DNA from: JAOUGY01 sp963792365
GTDB lineage: Bacteria > Actinomycetota > Acidimicrobiia > Spongiisociales > ZC4RG35
DNA length: 64,000 nt
Reading direction: 5' to 3'
Assembly: GCA_963792365.1 (NCBI GenBank)
Contig: CAWBVW010000001.1
Coordinates: forward strand, 434,001 to 498,000
Position numbers and translations under genes: made by a program. The notes beneath the pieces were generated by a model, which was not told the origin of the DNA, did not search any database, and saw only the letters and a program-made list of their open reading frames with translations. Shown piece by piece: positions 40,794 to 50,171 of the stretch. Every line of letters begins with the position of its first letter. Position 1 is the stretch's first letter.

Positions 40794-41719
40794 CGGCTCG
40801 ACTCGGTCTTGGGGTCGAGAACGTCTCGAAGGCCGTCACCTACGAGGTTGAACGCCAGAGCCCACAAGAACACCATCAGGCCCGGGAACGTCGAGGCCCA
40901 CCATCGACCGGCGGAGATCCCTGCTTGGCCGTCGGAGACGAGCACACCCCACTCTGCCAGACCGGCCTCGGCAAGACCGATGAAGCTCAGCGTGGCGCCC
41001 ACCAGCACAATGTGACCCATGTCCATGGTCGCCTGCACAACGATCGGCGTGATCGAGTTGGGCAGGATGTCCCGTCGGAAGATGTTCCATCCAGAGTCAC
41101 CGATGATCCGTGCCGAATCGACGTACTCGTTGCTGCGGACGTGGAGCACCTGGGCGCGCATGATCCGGGCATACTTCACCCAGAAGACGACTGCGAGAGC
41201 AAGGATGATGTTTCCAAAGGACGGCCCGAGGACCGCTGCGATCGCCAAGGCAAAGATCAACTCGGGAATCGACAAGAAAATGTCGACCACCCGCATCAGG
41301 ATCTCGTCGAACTTCCCACCCCGATATCCGGCGACGCTGCCTATCACCACTCCCACGAGCACCGTGATACCCACCACGATCAGGGAAAGCCGCAGCGAGG
41401 TGCGGGAACCCCACACGACTCCGTAGAAGACATCGCCACCGGTGTTGGTCGTTCCGAGCATGTGTCCGGGGGTTCCGGGAGGCTCGTTCAGAGCCCCCCA
41501 GTCGCGGGGCATCTGATACGGGTCGGGTTGATTGGCTTCGGTGATGACCGGAGCGAGCATGGCGACCAGCAACATACCGGCGATGATGAACAGCCCGATC
41601 ACTGTCGTGGGGTTCGACAGCACCGAGCCCACCAGCTCACGGGAGCGTCGCAGGCGGACCCTGAAGGCGCTCTCGAATGGCGGTAGGACTGCGGGCACAC
41701 GGCGCGGAACATCGAGCAT
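40790..41719 (-). CDS. Oligopeptide-type ABC transporter permease (OppC/DppC-like)
   Basis: A 309-aa inner-membrane permease with about six helices. The EAA-type loop SARIIGDSGWNIFRRDILPN contacts the ATPases, and the N-terminal LGTTNTGGDVFYGVVWGSRT is typical of DppC/OppC. The ATG at 41719 is 2 bp after the first permease's stop, and the ATPase gene follows with an ATGA overlap. With the other permease it forms the membrane pore. Confidence 0.95.
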   Translation of the reverse strand: MLDVPRRVPAVLPPFESAFRVRLRRSRELVGSVLSNPTTVIGLFIIAGMLLVAMLAPVITEANQPDPYQMPRDWGALNEPPGTPGHMLGTTNTGGDVFYGVVWGSRTSLRLSLIVVGITVLVGVVIGSVAGYRGGKFDEILMRVVDIFLSIPELIFALAIAAVLGPSFGNIILALAVVFWVKYARIMRAQVLHVRSNEYVDSARIIGDSGWNIFRRDILPNSITPIVVQATMDMGHIVLVGATLSFIGLAEAGLAEWGVLVSDGQAGISAGRWWASTFPGLMVFLWALAFNLVGDGLRDVLDPKTESSR

Positions 41720-41721
41720 GG

Positions 41722-42735
41722 TCAGCCTCCCAGTGCGACTCGGCGGTCGAGATAGGCGTAGACGACGTCGACCACCAGGTTGACAGCCAAGAACAGGACG
41801 CTCGTGAACAATACGTACGCCATGATCGTGGCCTGATCGCCCCGCAGAACCGCGTCGGCCATCCAGCGTCCGATGCCAGGCCACTGGAAGATGATCTCGG
41901 TGACCACGGAGCCCTGCAGGAGGAAACCGAAGCTGAGCCCGATGACGGTCACAGTGGGGATCAGGGCGTTTCTCCGGGCGTGCCGTCTCAGGACGATGCG
42001 CTCGGCGAGACCCTTGGCACGAGCAGCGTCGACGTAGTCCTCCTGGAGCTCCTCAACCAGGGAAGAGCGCATCATGCGAGCGATGATGGCGGTAGCGCCA
42101 TAGCCCATCGTCACGGCCGGTAGGACGAGGTGCCACACGGCGTCGACGAACGCCCGCATGTTCCCTGCGAGCAGAGCATCCACCGTGTATATCCCGGTCG
42201 GGTGATCGATCGACTGGAAGATCCAAGCGGTGCTTCGCCCAACGGGAAACCAGCCGAGGTAGACCCAGAACACGATCAACAACAGGATCGCAAACCAAAA
42301 CGTCGGCATGCTGGCGCCGCTGATCGAGAAGATTCGCGTGAGATGATCTGGTATCCGGTTGCGACGGGCACCGGCGAACGTTCCAAGCCCGACACCCATG
42401 ATCACCGCCACGATCCCGGCAGCGATCGCCAGTTCGAGCGTCGCGGTGATCTTCTCCGGCATTACCTCGGTGATCGGTCCCGCCGACACGCCTGACCAGC
42501 CGAGATCACCCGTGAGGACCCCTCGCGCCCAAAGCAGGTATTGGACGGGGAGGGGCTGATCGAGCCCATATCGCTCTTCGAGCTCCGCCACCTCGGCTGG
42601 TGTCATCTCGTGCGACAGATAGATCCCGATCGGGGAGCCACCGATCCGCGTCAGCGAGAACACGATGATCGACGTCCCCACCACGAGAAGCGGGAGGATC
42701 ATCAGTCGTCTGATTAGATAGTCGCGTACTTGCAT
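41722..42735 (-). CDS. Oligopeptide-type ABC transporter permease (OppB/DppB-like)
   Basis: A 337-aa permease with about six helices: MQVRDYLIRRLMILPLLVVG at the start, LGWSGVSAGPITEVMPEKIT, and the ATPase-contacting loop DAARAKGLAERIVLRRHARR. The ATG at 42735 is chosen because the basic-plus-hydrophobic start is then complete. A strong hairpin at 42752-42779 separates it from the binding-protein gene upstream. Confidence 0.95.
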   Translation of the reverse strand: MQVRDYLIRRLMILPLLVVGTSIIVFSLTRIGGSPIGIYLSHEMTPAEVAELEERYGLDQPLPVQYLLWARGVLTGDLGWSGVSAGPITEVMPEKITATLELAIAAGIVAVIMGVGLGTFAGARRNRIPDHLTRIFSISGASMPTFWFAILLLIVFWVYLGWFPVGRSTAWIFQSIDHPTGIYTVDALLAGNMRAFVDAVWHLVLPAVTMGYGATAIIARMMRSSLVEELQEDYVDAARAKGLAERIVLRRHARRNALIPTVTVIGLSFGFLLQGSVVTEIIFQWPGIGRWMADAVLRGDQATIMAYVLFTSVLFLAVNLVVDVVYAYLDRRVALGG

Positions 42736-42751
42736 CTGAGTGTGGATCGAG

Positions 42752-42779
42752 GGGGTGGGCCGCAATCACGGCCCACCCC
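42752..42779 (-). terminator. Internal hairpin between binding-protein and permease genes
   Basis: A perfect 11-bp GC stem (GGGGTGGGCCG paired with CGGCCCACCCC, loop of 6). It follows the binding-protein stop by 7 bp and lies before the permease start, with no T tract. Such hairpins often protect the upstream mRNA or cut down read-through, giving more binding protein than permease. Confidence 0.65.
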
Positions 42780-42786
42780 GTATGGA

Positions 42787-44535
42787 TCACTTGTCGAAGT
42801 AGTTCCACCTCACGTTGGGCCGCGGCCACAACGGGTTGTGCACGAAGCCCTGGACCCGATCGCGGTATGCCACGACAACGCCCTCCTGCGCCGCGATGAT
42901 CCACATCGGGTCTTCGTAGAGCAGGTTCTGCAGTTCCGAGTAGAGCGCAGCGCGTGCGTCGGTGTCCACTTCCTGAGCGGCCTGGTCGATGAGGGAGGCG
43001 ATCTGCTCGGGATCTTGGTACCCGTTGGCGAAGCCGTGGACTTCGCCCCACTCCCCATCGGGGTGGGCATACGCCCGCATGTAGGCCTCGGGATCGGCGA
43101 ACGGATCGGCGTTCTTCACCCACATCGCATACGGGAGGGGGTTCGACGCATGGGCCTCGTCGAACTGCGCCTCCGCCACCGCCAACACCCGGATCTGCAT
43201 GTTCGGGTTGAGCCCCTCGATGGAGTCCTTCAGTACGAGTGCAGCGATCTCGAAGAGGTTCGCCCCTTCGGTGATCACCGAAACGGTGAATCCCTCATCC
43301 CACCATCCGGTCTCTCGGAACAGCTCCTCGGCTCGTGCCAGATCCTGTTGATACACCGGCGCATCCGGGTCGTAGCCGAAGATGCCCTGGGGCACGTAAT
43401 GGGGGTTGAAGGCACCAAATCCGCCGAGCGCTCCTTCGAGGAAGCCTTGGTAGTCGAACGCGTAGTTGAACGCCTGACGTACCCGGGGGTCGTGGAAGAA
43501 GTCGGTCGGAATCGTGTCTTCCGGCGGCAGCGAACCCTCCTCGATGTTCAGGTTGAGCCCGATGTGGATCGGCTCCAACAAGAGACCCTCGCTGTAGATC
43601 ACGACCCCTTCGGCACCCTCGATGTCTCCGATGAACGAGGGATCGGTCTCGATCATGTCGTAGTCGCCCGCCCTGAGCCCGAGGACCCGCACGTCGGGAT
43701 CGGGAACGATCTCGATCCTCAGATCGAGGGCCGGCACCTGACCGAAGTAGTCCTCATTCCTATCGAAGATGATGTTCTCGTTGCGGTTCCATTCAACGAA
43801 CACATAGGGGCCCGTCCCCACCGGGTTGGTGGCCATGAACTCGTTGGGAGTGCCGGCCTCGACCCCGCCATTCGCCTCCACGACCTCACGGCTGACGACC
43901 GATGCCACCGACGCGACGACGATGGAGTTGAGGAAGGCGGCGTTTGGTGCCTGCAGGGTCACCTCGAACGTCAGGTCGTCCACGGCTTGCATGTCCGCCA
44001 CGTTGTCGTTCAGCAGACCGGCGGTTCCCTCGGGAAGGTCCATCGTCATCGCACGATCCCAGGAGAACACGACGTCGTCAGCAGTCATGGGGCTTCCGTC
44101 GTGGAACGTGACACCTTCGCGCAGCGGGAAGGTGTACGTGAGCCCGTCGTCGGAGATCAGGCCGTTATCGACCGTCGGCACCTCCGACGCCAGTCCGGGA
44201 GCGAGGTCCGGACCGTCCGGCGTGTATTCGAGGAGCCGGTCGTACACCTGGAGAATGACAGCTTCGCCATACTCGCCCGCTTCAACCTGTGCCGGATCGA
44301 GTGACAGCGGTTCATCGTCGCCGGCATGTACGAACGTGTCGTCGTCACCGGCGCTTTCACCAGAGGCCCCATCATCCGGGTCACTGCCGCTCGTGTCGTC
44401 ACCGCCCGAGTCCGCCGCCGTCGTCTCGGTCGAGGTGTCGTCGCCTTCCGAATCATCGGTCGTGCCGGTGCACGCCACCAACAGCATCGCCAGTACCAGC
44501 AGTATCGCCCAAAGACGGGTCCGTCGTGCATTCAT
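42787..44535 (-). CDS. Peptide/solute-binding lipoprotein of an ABC importer (SBP family 5)
   Basis: A 582-aa lipoprotein. The signal ends in the lipobox LLVACTG, followed by an acidic Ser/Thr/Asp-rich tether of about 50 residues and the SBP_5 domain: LAPGLASEVPTVDNG, PLREGVTFHDGSPMTADDVV and VRQAFNYAFDYQG. It should bind peptides or similar ligands outside the membrane for the OppBCDF-like proteins encoded downstream. The ATG at 44535 has GGAGGAG seven bases upstream. Ligand specificity cannot be told. Confidence 0.94.
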   Translation of the reverse strand: MNARRTRLWAILLVLAMLLVACTGTTDDSEGDDTSTETTAADSGGDDTSGSDPDDGASGESAGDDDTFVHAGDDEPLSLDPAQVEAGEYGEAVILQVYDRLLEYTPDGPDLAPGLASEVPTVDNGLISDDGLTYTFPLREGVTFHDGSPMTADDVVFSWDRAMTMDLPEGTAGLLNDNVADMQAVDDLTFEVTLQAPNAAFLNSIVVASVASVVSREVVEANGGVEAGTPNEFMATNPVGTGPYVFVEWNRNENIIFDRNEDYFGQVPALDLRIEIVPDPDVRVLGLRAGDYDMIETDPSFIGDIEGAEGVVIYSEGLLLEPIHIGLNLNIEEGSLPPEDTIPTDFFHDPRVRQAFNYAFDYQGFLEGALGGFGAFNPHYVPQGIFGYDPDAPVYQQDLARAEELFRETGWWDEGFTVSVITEGANLFEIAALVLKDSIEGLNPNMQIRVLAVAEAQFDEAHASNPLPYAMWVKNADPFADPEAYMRAYAHPDGEWGEVHGFANGYQDPEQIASLIDQAAQEVDTDARAALYSELQNLLYEDPMWIIAAQEGVVVAYRDRVQGFVHNPLWPRPNVRWNYFDK

Positions 44536-44698
44536 CGATCGCTCCTCCATGGTGTGTCGACGACAATCGGCTGCAGATCCACCCGAGCCGGGTCAGACCT
44601 GCAATCGATTGTTGCCGCACTGTAGGCCGGGCAGATGCAGCCGTGAGGCCGGATCGAGGATTTTCTGCTCAAACGGCGACCGATGGGCCGCTCGCTCG

Positions 44699-45559
44699 TC
44701 ACAACTCGATCGGAAAGCCGACGATCGAGCCCCACTCGGTCCACGAGCCGTCGTATACGCGGACGCCAGGGCGGTCCATGAGGAACGTGTTGACGAACCA
44801 GCCGAGCGACGCTCGGTGCGAGTTCCTGCAGTACGTCACGATGTCCTTGCCTTCCATCGCGCCGGCCTCGTCGAACTTCGACGCCATCTCCGACGCGGGG
44901 AGGAATCGGGCGTCGGGTCCCAGCAACCATTCGTAGTAGACGTGCTTTGCACCGGGAATTCGACCCTTGCGCTCGGCACCGTGGTCGAAGGGGGCAGTCG
45001 GCGGAGCCACTCGCTCACCCGAGTACTCCTCGTCCGATCTCATGTCGACCAGAACCCGATTCGGATCGTCGAGGCCGGCGAGAATGTCGTCCCGACCAAG
45101 ACGTGAGCTGACGTCGGGATCTCGCGGTGTCACCGGACCGGATGCCACGAGCTCCGGCACGTCCTGGGTCAGGGGTCTCCGGTCCGACACCCACGCCGTC
45201 CGACCACCATCGAGCACGACCGCCAGATGGGACAGGCCGGTCATGGTCAACACCCAGTACGTGTAGGTCGCGAACTGGATGGTGTCGCCGACCAGCACCA
45301 GGGTGCGATCGTCGTTGATCCCGAGCGCCTCGAGCCGTCGAGCCATCACCTCGGGCTTCGGAAACTGGCGATCGGTCTCGTCCCAGCAGAGCTCCTTCCA
45401 CCACGCAAAGTGAGATCCGGCTACGTGACCCTGCGCATAGGCGGCTTTCGGAAGCGGGTCGAACGCAACTTCCACGATGACGACGTCGGGATCATCGAGA
45501 TGTGCCTGCAGCCAGTCGCAGGTCACCACGGGGTGACGGGAGTCAGAGGGTTGATCCAT
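44699..45559 (-). CDS. Sulfurtransferase with two rhodanese domains
   Basis: A 286-aa thiosulfate or 3-mercaptopyruvate sulfurtransferase with an inactive-type N-terminal rhodanese domain (VIVEVAFDPLPKAAYAQGHV) and an active C-terminal one (LVDMRSDEEYSGE; RIPGAKHVYYEWLL). The catalytic Cys is in VTYCRNSHRASLGWF; a Cys-Arg loop of this type, not CGSGVT, points to the thiosulfate or related group rather than classical mercaptopyruvate enzymes. The ATG at 45559 is chosen. The gene is divergent from the fused E1 gene, with 124 bp between the starts. Confidence 0.92.
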   Translation of the reverse strand: MDQPSDSRHPVVTCDWLQAHLDDPDVVIVEVAFDPLPKAAYAQGHVAGSHFAWWKELCWDETDRQFPKPEVMARRLEALGINDDRTLVLVGDTIQFATYTYWVLTMTGLSHLAVVLDGGRTAWVSDRRPLTQDVPELVASGPVTPRDPDVSSRLGRDDILAGLDDPNRVLVDMRSDEEYSGERVAPPTAPFDHGAERKGRIPGAKHVYYEWLLGPDARFLPASEMASKFDEAGAMEGKDIVTYCRNSHRASLGWFVNTFLMDRPGVRVYDGSWTEWGSIVGFPIEL

Positions 45560-45683
45560 GTCCTGAAGATACGCCTCATCGGCAGCACCCTGCAAACGAT
45601 TGTGGGGCGCCTGTCTACCGGCCGCAAGCCACGGACCACACGGCTCCACCGCTTGCATCGCGAGGCTGCGGTACCCTCGATGT

Positions 45684-47777
45684 ATGGCTGATCCACTCGA
45701 CCTGAGGACCGTGCTCGACTCCTCGGGAACACTGGTCGGAGCTGATCCGGGGCTCGCCGTCGAGCAGCTCCGCGAGATGCACCGGCTGATGGTGCTTTCT
45801 CGTGAGCTCGACCGCAGGATGACCGCTCTCCAGCGGCAAGGGCGAATTGGAACGTATGCTCCCCTCGCAGGCGAAGAGGCCGTACAGATCGGATCGGCGA
45901 TGGCGCTGGCGGCCCATGACTTCGTGTTCCCTTCGTACCGAGAGCACGGCGTGCAGGTCGCACGAGGCCTGCCACTCGAGGTGATCCTCGCCTACTGGCG
46001 GGGGATGCCGAACGCCGACTGGGACGTGCTGCGCTATCGCATGGGAATCACGACCGTCCCAATTGCCAGCCAACTCCCGCACGCTGTCGGGTACTCGTAC
46101 GTCAGCGATCTTCGTGAGGAGGGAGCCGTGACGGTCGTTTACTTCGGAGACGGGGCAACCTCCGAGGTCGACTTCCACTCCGGGATGAACTTCGCAGGCG
46201 TGTGGAACACGCCGACCGTGTTCATCTGCGCCAACAACGGCTACGCCATCTCGGTTCCCTATCGAAAGCAGACGGCGTCCGCCACTATCGCCCAGAAGGC
46301 GGTTGCCTACGGCTTCGAAGGGGATCGTGTCGACGGCATGGACCCGCTCGCCGTATTTGCGGCCACCGAAGAGGCCGTCGAACGTGCTCGGTCCGGCGGT
46401 GGACCAACGCTGATCGAAGCCGTGACCTACCGCTACGGACCCCACGCAACCGCAGACGACCCGACGCGCTACCGACCCGACTCCGAGGTCGACGAGTGGC
46501 GGGCGAAGGATCCCATCGATCGGCTTCGGCGCCACCTCGAAGCCATCGGTGAATGGGACGAGACCGTCGGAGAGAAGGTCGCCATGGAGGTTGCCGACCT
46601 GGTCGAGGCTGCCATCACGGACATAGAGGCACAGCCGGTCCCGGACCGGGACGAGTCGGTGCGGCACGGCTTCAGTCGCATCCCAAGGCACGTGGTGGAC
46701 CAGCTCAACGCAATGCAACGATCCAAGGGCGAACCCGAGAGCGGATTCGGCGTCGATGAGCTGTGGCCCGACACCGTCGACCAGCTGCCCGAGAGCCCGA
46801 CCCAGTCATGGACGATGGCCGAGGCTCTGACCGCCGCGCTCGACCAAGCGATGGCGGCCGACACAGAGATGATCATTCTCGGGGAAGACGTCGGCGTGAG
46901 CGGCGGCGTGTTCCGCATCACAGAAGGCCTTTGGGAGCGATACGGCGACGAGCGGGTCATCGACACCCCTCTGAACGAATCGGGCATCGTGGGCACTGCG
47001 ATCGGGATGGCGATCGCCGGAGCCAACGTCGTGGCGGAGATCCAGTTCGACGGCTTCGTCTATCCCGCCTTCGACCAGATCGTCAGCCATCTGGGCAGGT
47101 TCCGCTACCGCACACGCGGACATGTGAGTGTGCCCGTGGTCGTGAGGTTTCCGAATGGCGGGGGCATCGGAGCCCACGAGCATCACTGCGACTCGCCCGA
47201 GGCCTATTTCGTCCATGCTCCTGGGCTGGTGGTCATCTGCCCGTCGACGCCCGTCGACGCCAAGGGACTGCTGGCCGCCGCCATCGAATCCGACGATCCT
47301 GTGATCTTCCTAGAGCCAAAGGTGCTGTATCGGGCCGGCAGGCAAGACGTGCCCACCGATCACTACACGCTGCCCATCGGCCGTGCCAGCGTCCGGCGCG
47401 AGGGTGATGATCTCACCCTCGTCACCTACGGCGGGATGGTGCCCGAAGCGCTCGAGGCGGCGGAGCGAGCCGGCTCGGATGGCATCTCCGTGGAGGTCAT
47501 CGACCTCCGCACGCTGTTCCCATGGGATCGTGACACCGTCCTCGCCTCCGTCGAGAAGACGGGACGGCTTCTCTGTGTCCAGGAGCCACAAGGCTCGTGC
47601 GGGGTCGCAGCAGAGGTCGCGGCCACCGTCGCCGAGCAGGCGATGTACGCATTGGAGGCGCCCATTCGGCGGGTCACTGGTTTCGATGTGCCCTGGCCGC
47701 AGTTCTTCATCGAAGAGCACGCTCTCGTCGACGCCGACCGAATACTGCTGGGGATCAACGAGACCATGGCAGGTTGA
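45684..47777 (+). CDS. 2-oxoacid dehydrogenase E1, alpha and beta subunits fused
   Basis: A 697-aa protein that joins what are usually two subunits. Residues about 1-365 match E1-alpha: RIGTYAPLAGEEAVQIGSAM, and the thiamine diphosphate site YFGDGATSEVDFHSGMNFA ending in the ANN of FICANNGYAIS. Residues about 375-697 match E1-beta: ILGEDVGVSGGVFRITEGL, TPLNESGIVGTAIGMA and GAHEHHCDSPEAYF. It should decarboxylate a branched-chain 2-oxoacid, pyruvate or acetoin and hand the acyl group to an E2. No E2 or E3 is next to it; an E2 end lies at 1-210. Alpha-beta fusions are known in this family but are not the common form. Confidence 0.93.
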   Translation: MADPLDLRTVLDSSGTLVGADPGLAVEQLREMHRLMVLSRELDRRMTALQRQGRIGTYAPLAGEEAVQIGSAMALAAHDFVFPSYREHGVQVARGLPLEVILAYWRGMPNADWDVLRYRMGITTVPIASQLPHAVGYSYVSDLREEGAVTVVYFGDGATSEVDFHSGMNFAGVWNTPTVFICANNGYAISVPYRKQTASATIAQKAVAYGFEGDRVDGMDPLAVFAATEEAVERARSGGGPTLIEAVTYRYGPHATADDPTRYRPDSEVDEWRAKDPIDRLRRHLEAIGEWDETVGEKVAMEVADLVEAAITDIEAQPVPDRDESVRHGFSRIPRHVVDQLNAMQRSKGEPESGFGVDELWPDTVDQLPESPTQSWTMAEALTAALDQAMAADTEMIILGEDVGVSGGVFRITEGLWERYGDERVIDTPLNESGIVGTAIGMAIAGANVVAEIQFDGFVYPAFDQIVSHLGRFRYRTRGHVSVPVVVRFPNGGGIGAHEHHCDSPEAYFVHAPGLVVICPSTPVDAKGLLAAAIESDDPVIFLEPKVLYRAGRQDVPTDHYTLPIGRASVRREGDDLTLVTYGGMVPEALEAAERAGSDGISVEVIDLRTLFPWDRDTVLASVEKTGRLLCVQEPQGSCGVAAEVAATVAEQAMYALEAPIRRVTGFDVPWPQFFIEEHALVDADRILLGINETMAG

Positions 47778-47844
47778 CCACCGGGCATCACGCCAGAGGG
47801 CCCGTCGGTCCCCGGCTCTCTCGTCGTACACTGCCGCGCGCATC

Positions 47845-48594
47845 ATGACGCCCGACCTCTTCACATCTCACGCCGCCCCGTTTCGCCTGGACGGCCCCAA
47901 CGGTGAGGCCGTCGTGCTCGTACACGGGTTCACCGGGATTCCAGGGCATTTCCGACCGCTTGCCGACTATCTGCACGAGCGCGGCTACACCGTGAACGTT
48001 CCATTGCTCGCCGGACACGGCGTCGATCCCGATCATCTCGCCGACTCCCGATGGGAGGACTGGCGTCGCACTGTGGTCCACGCCGCACAAGCGGTGGCCG
48101 GCCACCGGAGGATCCATCTCGTGGGTCTCTCGATGGGCGGTTTGCTGTCGATCATCGCCGCGCCGCGCGTCGCTGCCGCCACGATCACGACGATCAACAG
48201 CCCGATCCTTGTGAAGGACAAGCGACTGTATTTGGCAACAATCATCCATCGATTCGCTCCCCCGGTGACGTGGCCGGACCGAGAGCCCCCGGAGCTCGAC
48301 GACGAGGTGGCCGACCTCTTCCAAACTCTCCCGGGTCATCACGTGTCTTCGGCCGCCGAACTCACGTCGGTGATGGCCATCGCGTATCGAACCGCCCGCC
48401 GGCTGCGACGACCGTCGACGGTCATCCAGTCTCGAGCAGACGAGAGCGTCGATCCGCGGAGCGCAGTGCTGTTGGCACGCGCGCTTGGGCCTGACTGCGA
48501 GATCGTGTGGCTCGACAACTCCATCCACAATTCGCTTCTCGACCGAGAGCGACAGACGATCCACGAAGCCGTTCTCCGAAGGATCACATCGTGA
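47845..48594 (+). CDS. Alpha/beta-hydrolase, carboxylesterase or monoacylglycerol lipase-like
   Basis: A 249-aa hydrolase of the Est30/monoglyceride-lipase type. The oxyanion strand is VVLVHGFTGIPGHFRPLA, the nucleophile Ser is in HLVGLSMGGLLS, the Asp in QSRADESVDPRSA and the His in LDNSIHNSLLD, so the triad is complete. No signal peptide is seen. The start ATG at 47845 lies 67 bp after the E1 gene. Its stop overlaps the LOG-family gene start as GTGA. Confidence 0.92.
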   Translation: MTPDLFTSHAAPFRLDGPNGEAVVLVHGFTGIPGHFRPLADYLHERGYTVNVPLLAGHGVDPDHLADSRWEDWRRTVVHAAQAVAGHRRIHLVGLSMGGLLSIIAAPRVAAATITTINSPILVKDKRLYLATIIHRFAPPVTWPDREPPELDDEVADLFQTLPGHHVSSAAELTSVMAIAYRTARRLRRPSTVIQSRADESVDPRSAVLLARALGPDCEIVWLDNSIHNSLLDRERQTIHEAVLRRITS

Positions 48595-49160
48595 ACAGGC
48601 GAGTGGTAGCCGTGTTCGGCTCCTCCCGGCTCGCCCCAGAGAGCCGCGCCTACCGAGAGGCCGTCGACCTCGGCGCCAGCCTCGCTTCGGCCGGGGCGAC
48701 GGTCGCAACCGGTGGATACGGCGGCGCAATGGAGGCGGTGTCGCGCGGCGCCCACGGGGCCGGCGGCCAAGTGATAGGCGTAACCGCGCCCAGCACGTTC
48801 CCGGATCGCGTCGGCCACAACGCCTATGTGACGTCGGAGATCCAGGCCGAAACGATCTCTCAACGGATACACAAGCTCGTGGACATGGCCGACGCCTACA
48901 TCGCCCTTCCGGGGAGTCTCGGAACTGCCACGGAAGTTCTCGTGGCATGGAACGAGATCTATGTGGCGCCAATGGCGCGCAGAACACCAAAGCCGCTGAT
49001 CCTGGTCGGCGATGCATGGGCGACACTCATCAACGGATTGGTCACCTCGGTCGACGCCGATGACACCGGCGTCACGTTGGCGGCCAACCCCGCTGCTGCA
49101 GCGGCGATCATGTGTGCCCTCCTCGAGCAGCCGATTCCGCGCGCCGGATCGAGCGAATAA
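48591..49160 (+). CDS. LOG/TIGR00725-family Rossmann protein
   Basis: A 189-aa protein of the LOG (lysine decarboxylase-like, cytokinin-activating) fold: VAVFGSSRLAPES, VATGGYGGAMEAVSRGA and YIALPGSLGTATEVLVAWNE. In active phosphoribohydrolases the last motif is PGGxGTxxE; here the second Gly is Ser, while the Thr and Glu stay. It may hydrolyse nucleotide monophosphates or simply bind them. The GTG start overlaps the esterase stop, so the two are co-translated. Confidence 0.85.
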   Translation: MNRRVVAVFGSSRLAPESRAYREAVDLGASLASAGATVATGGYGGAMEAVSRGAHGAGGQVIGVTAPSTFPDRVGHNAYVTSEIQAETISQRIHKLVDMADAYIALPGSLGTATEVLVAWNEIYVAPMARRTPKPLILVGDAWATLINGLVTSVDADDTGVTLAANPAAAAAIMCALLEQPIPRAGSSE

Positions 49161-49169
49161 CCTGACCTG

Positions 49170-49283
49170 ATGCTCACCCGTAGGTACGCATACACGCGAC
49201 GAGGTCGCGCCAATCCACCGCCCGAGAGCCTCCCCCTCGCGACGTTCCGCCGCCTCCGCTACGTGCTGACCTTTCGCCCGTGA
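49170..49283 (+). CDS. Short Arg-rich reading frame coupled to the Nudix gene
   Basis: A 37-codon frame from the ATG at 49170 (MLTRRYAYTRRGRAN start, ...LRYVLTFRP end) whose TGA overlaps the GTG start of the Nudix gene as GTGA, the same coupling style as real genes here. It begins 9 bp after the LOG-family stop. It could be a leader that feeds ribosomes into the Nudix gene, or a small protein. No ribosome-binding site is clear, so confidence is low. Confidence 0.35.
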   Translation: MLTRRYAYTRRGRANPPPESLPLATFRRLRYVLTFRP

Positions 49284-50170
49284 CGGCCAGACCCATTCGC
49301 GCAGCGGGGGTCGTGCTCATCCGCGGCACACTCGGCCGACCTGCCGAGGTGCTGTTGATCCATCGTCCCGAGTACCACGACTGGAGCCTTCCGAAGGGCA
49401 AGGACGATCCGGGTGAGACTCCCATGGAGGCGGCTCTGCGCGAACTGCACGAAGAGACCGGGTATCGGGCCCACATCATCACGCGCCTCGAAGACCAGCA
49501 CTACACGGTGTCCGGTGGGCGTCCCAAGGTCGTTCGGTATTTCCTGGCGAAGCCGACCGTGTTCGAAGGTTTCAAACCAGGCTCCGAGGTGGACGAGACC
49601 CGGTGGGTAACGATCACAAAGGCCAAGAGGCTGCTGACCTACGAACGCGACCGCGAGCTGCTGACCGATCCTAGGGTGACGAAAGCCACCCGAACCGGCA
49701 CCGTTCATCTGATCAGGCATGCCCACGCCGGCGACCGTTCCAAGTGGAAAGACGACGACCATCTTCGGCCTTTGTCGAGCAAGGGAAAGCGCCAGGCCCG
49801 CACCATCGCCGAGCGCCTGGCCGACCGGGGCATCGACGTGATCCAATCGAGCCCGTACGTGAGATGTGTCGACACCGTCACGCCGCTCGGCGAGCGCCTC
49901 GGATTGGAGATCCTGGACTCGCCCAATCTGGCAGAAGGTGCAGACCCCTCACCGACGCTCGAGCTGATCGAGTCGGTGTCCGGGCTGGAGATAGCCCTCT
50001 GTTCGCACGGCGACCTCATCCCTCACGTGGTCGAACAGCTGAAGAAGGACGGAGCCAAACTGCGGTCCTCCAACGGTCGGGTGGGTTACACGAAGGGTTC
50101 GGTCTGGGAGATCACCGTCGAGAACGGCGATCCGGTCGCCGCCCAGTATCACCCGGCACCCAAATCCTGA
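49280..50170 (+). CDS. Nudix hydrolase fused to histidine phosphatase (MutT1-like)
   Basis: A 296-aa two-domain protein. Residues 1-135 are a Nudix domain with the full box GKDDPGETPMEAALRELHEE followed by TGY. Residues about 140-290 form a histidine phosphatase of the SixA/phosphoglycerate mutase type, with the catalytic VHLIRHAHAGDRSKW and the later SHGDLIPHVVEQL. Mycobacterial MutT1 has this layout and hydrolyses 8-oxo-(d)GTP and diadenosine polyphosphates, so a sanitising role is likely. Start is the GTG at 49280. It ends 1 bp from the convergent DUF2179 gene. Confidence 0.93.
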   Translation: MTARPIRAAGVVLIRGTLGRPAEVLLIHRPEYHDWSLPKGKDDPGETPMEAALRELHEETGYRAHIITRLEDQHYTVSGGRPKVVRYFLAKPTVFEGFKPGSEVDETRWVTITKAKRLLTYERDRELLTDPRVTKATRTGTVHLIRHAHAGDRSKWKDDDHLRPLSSKGKRQARTIAERLADRGIDVIQSSPYVRCVDTVTPLGERLGLEILDSPNLAEGADPSPTLELIESVSGLEIALCSHGDLIPHVVEQLKKDGAKLRSSNGRVGYTKGSVWEITVENGDPVAAQYHPAPKS

Positions 50171-50171
50171 C

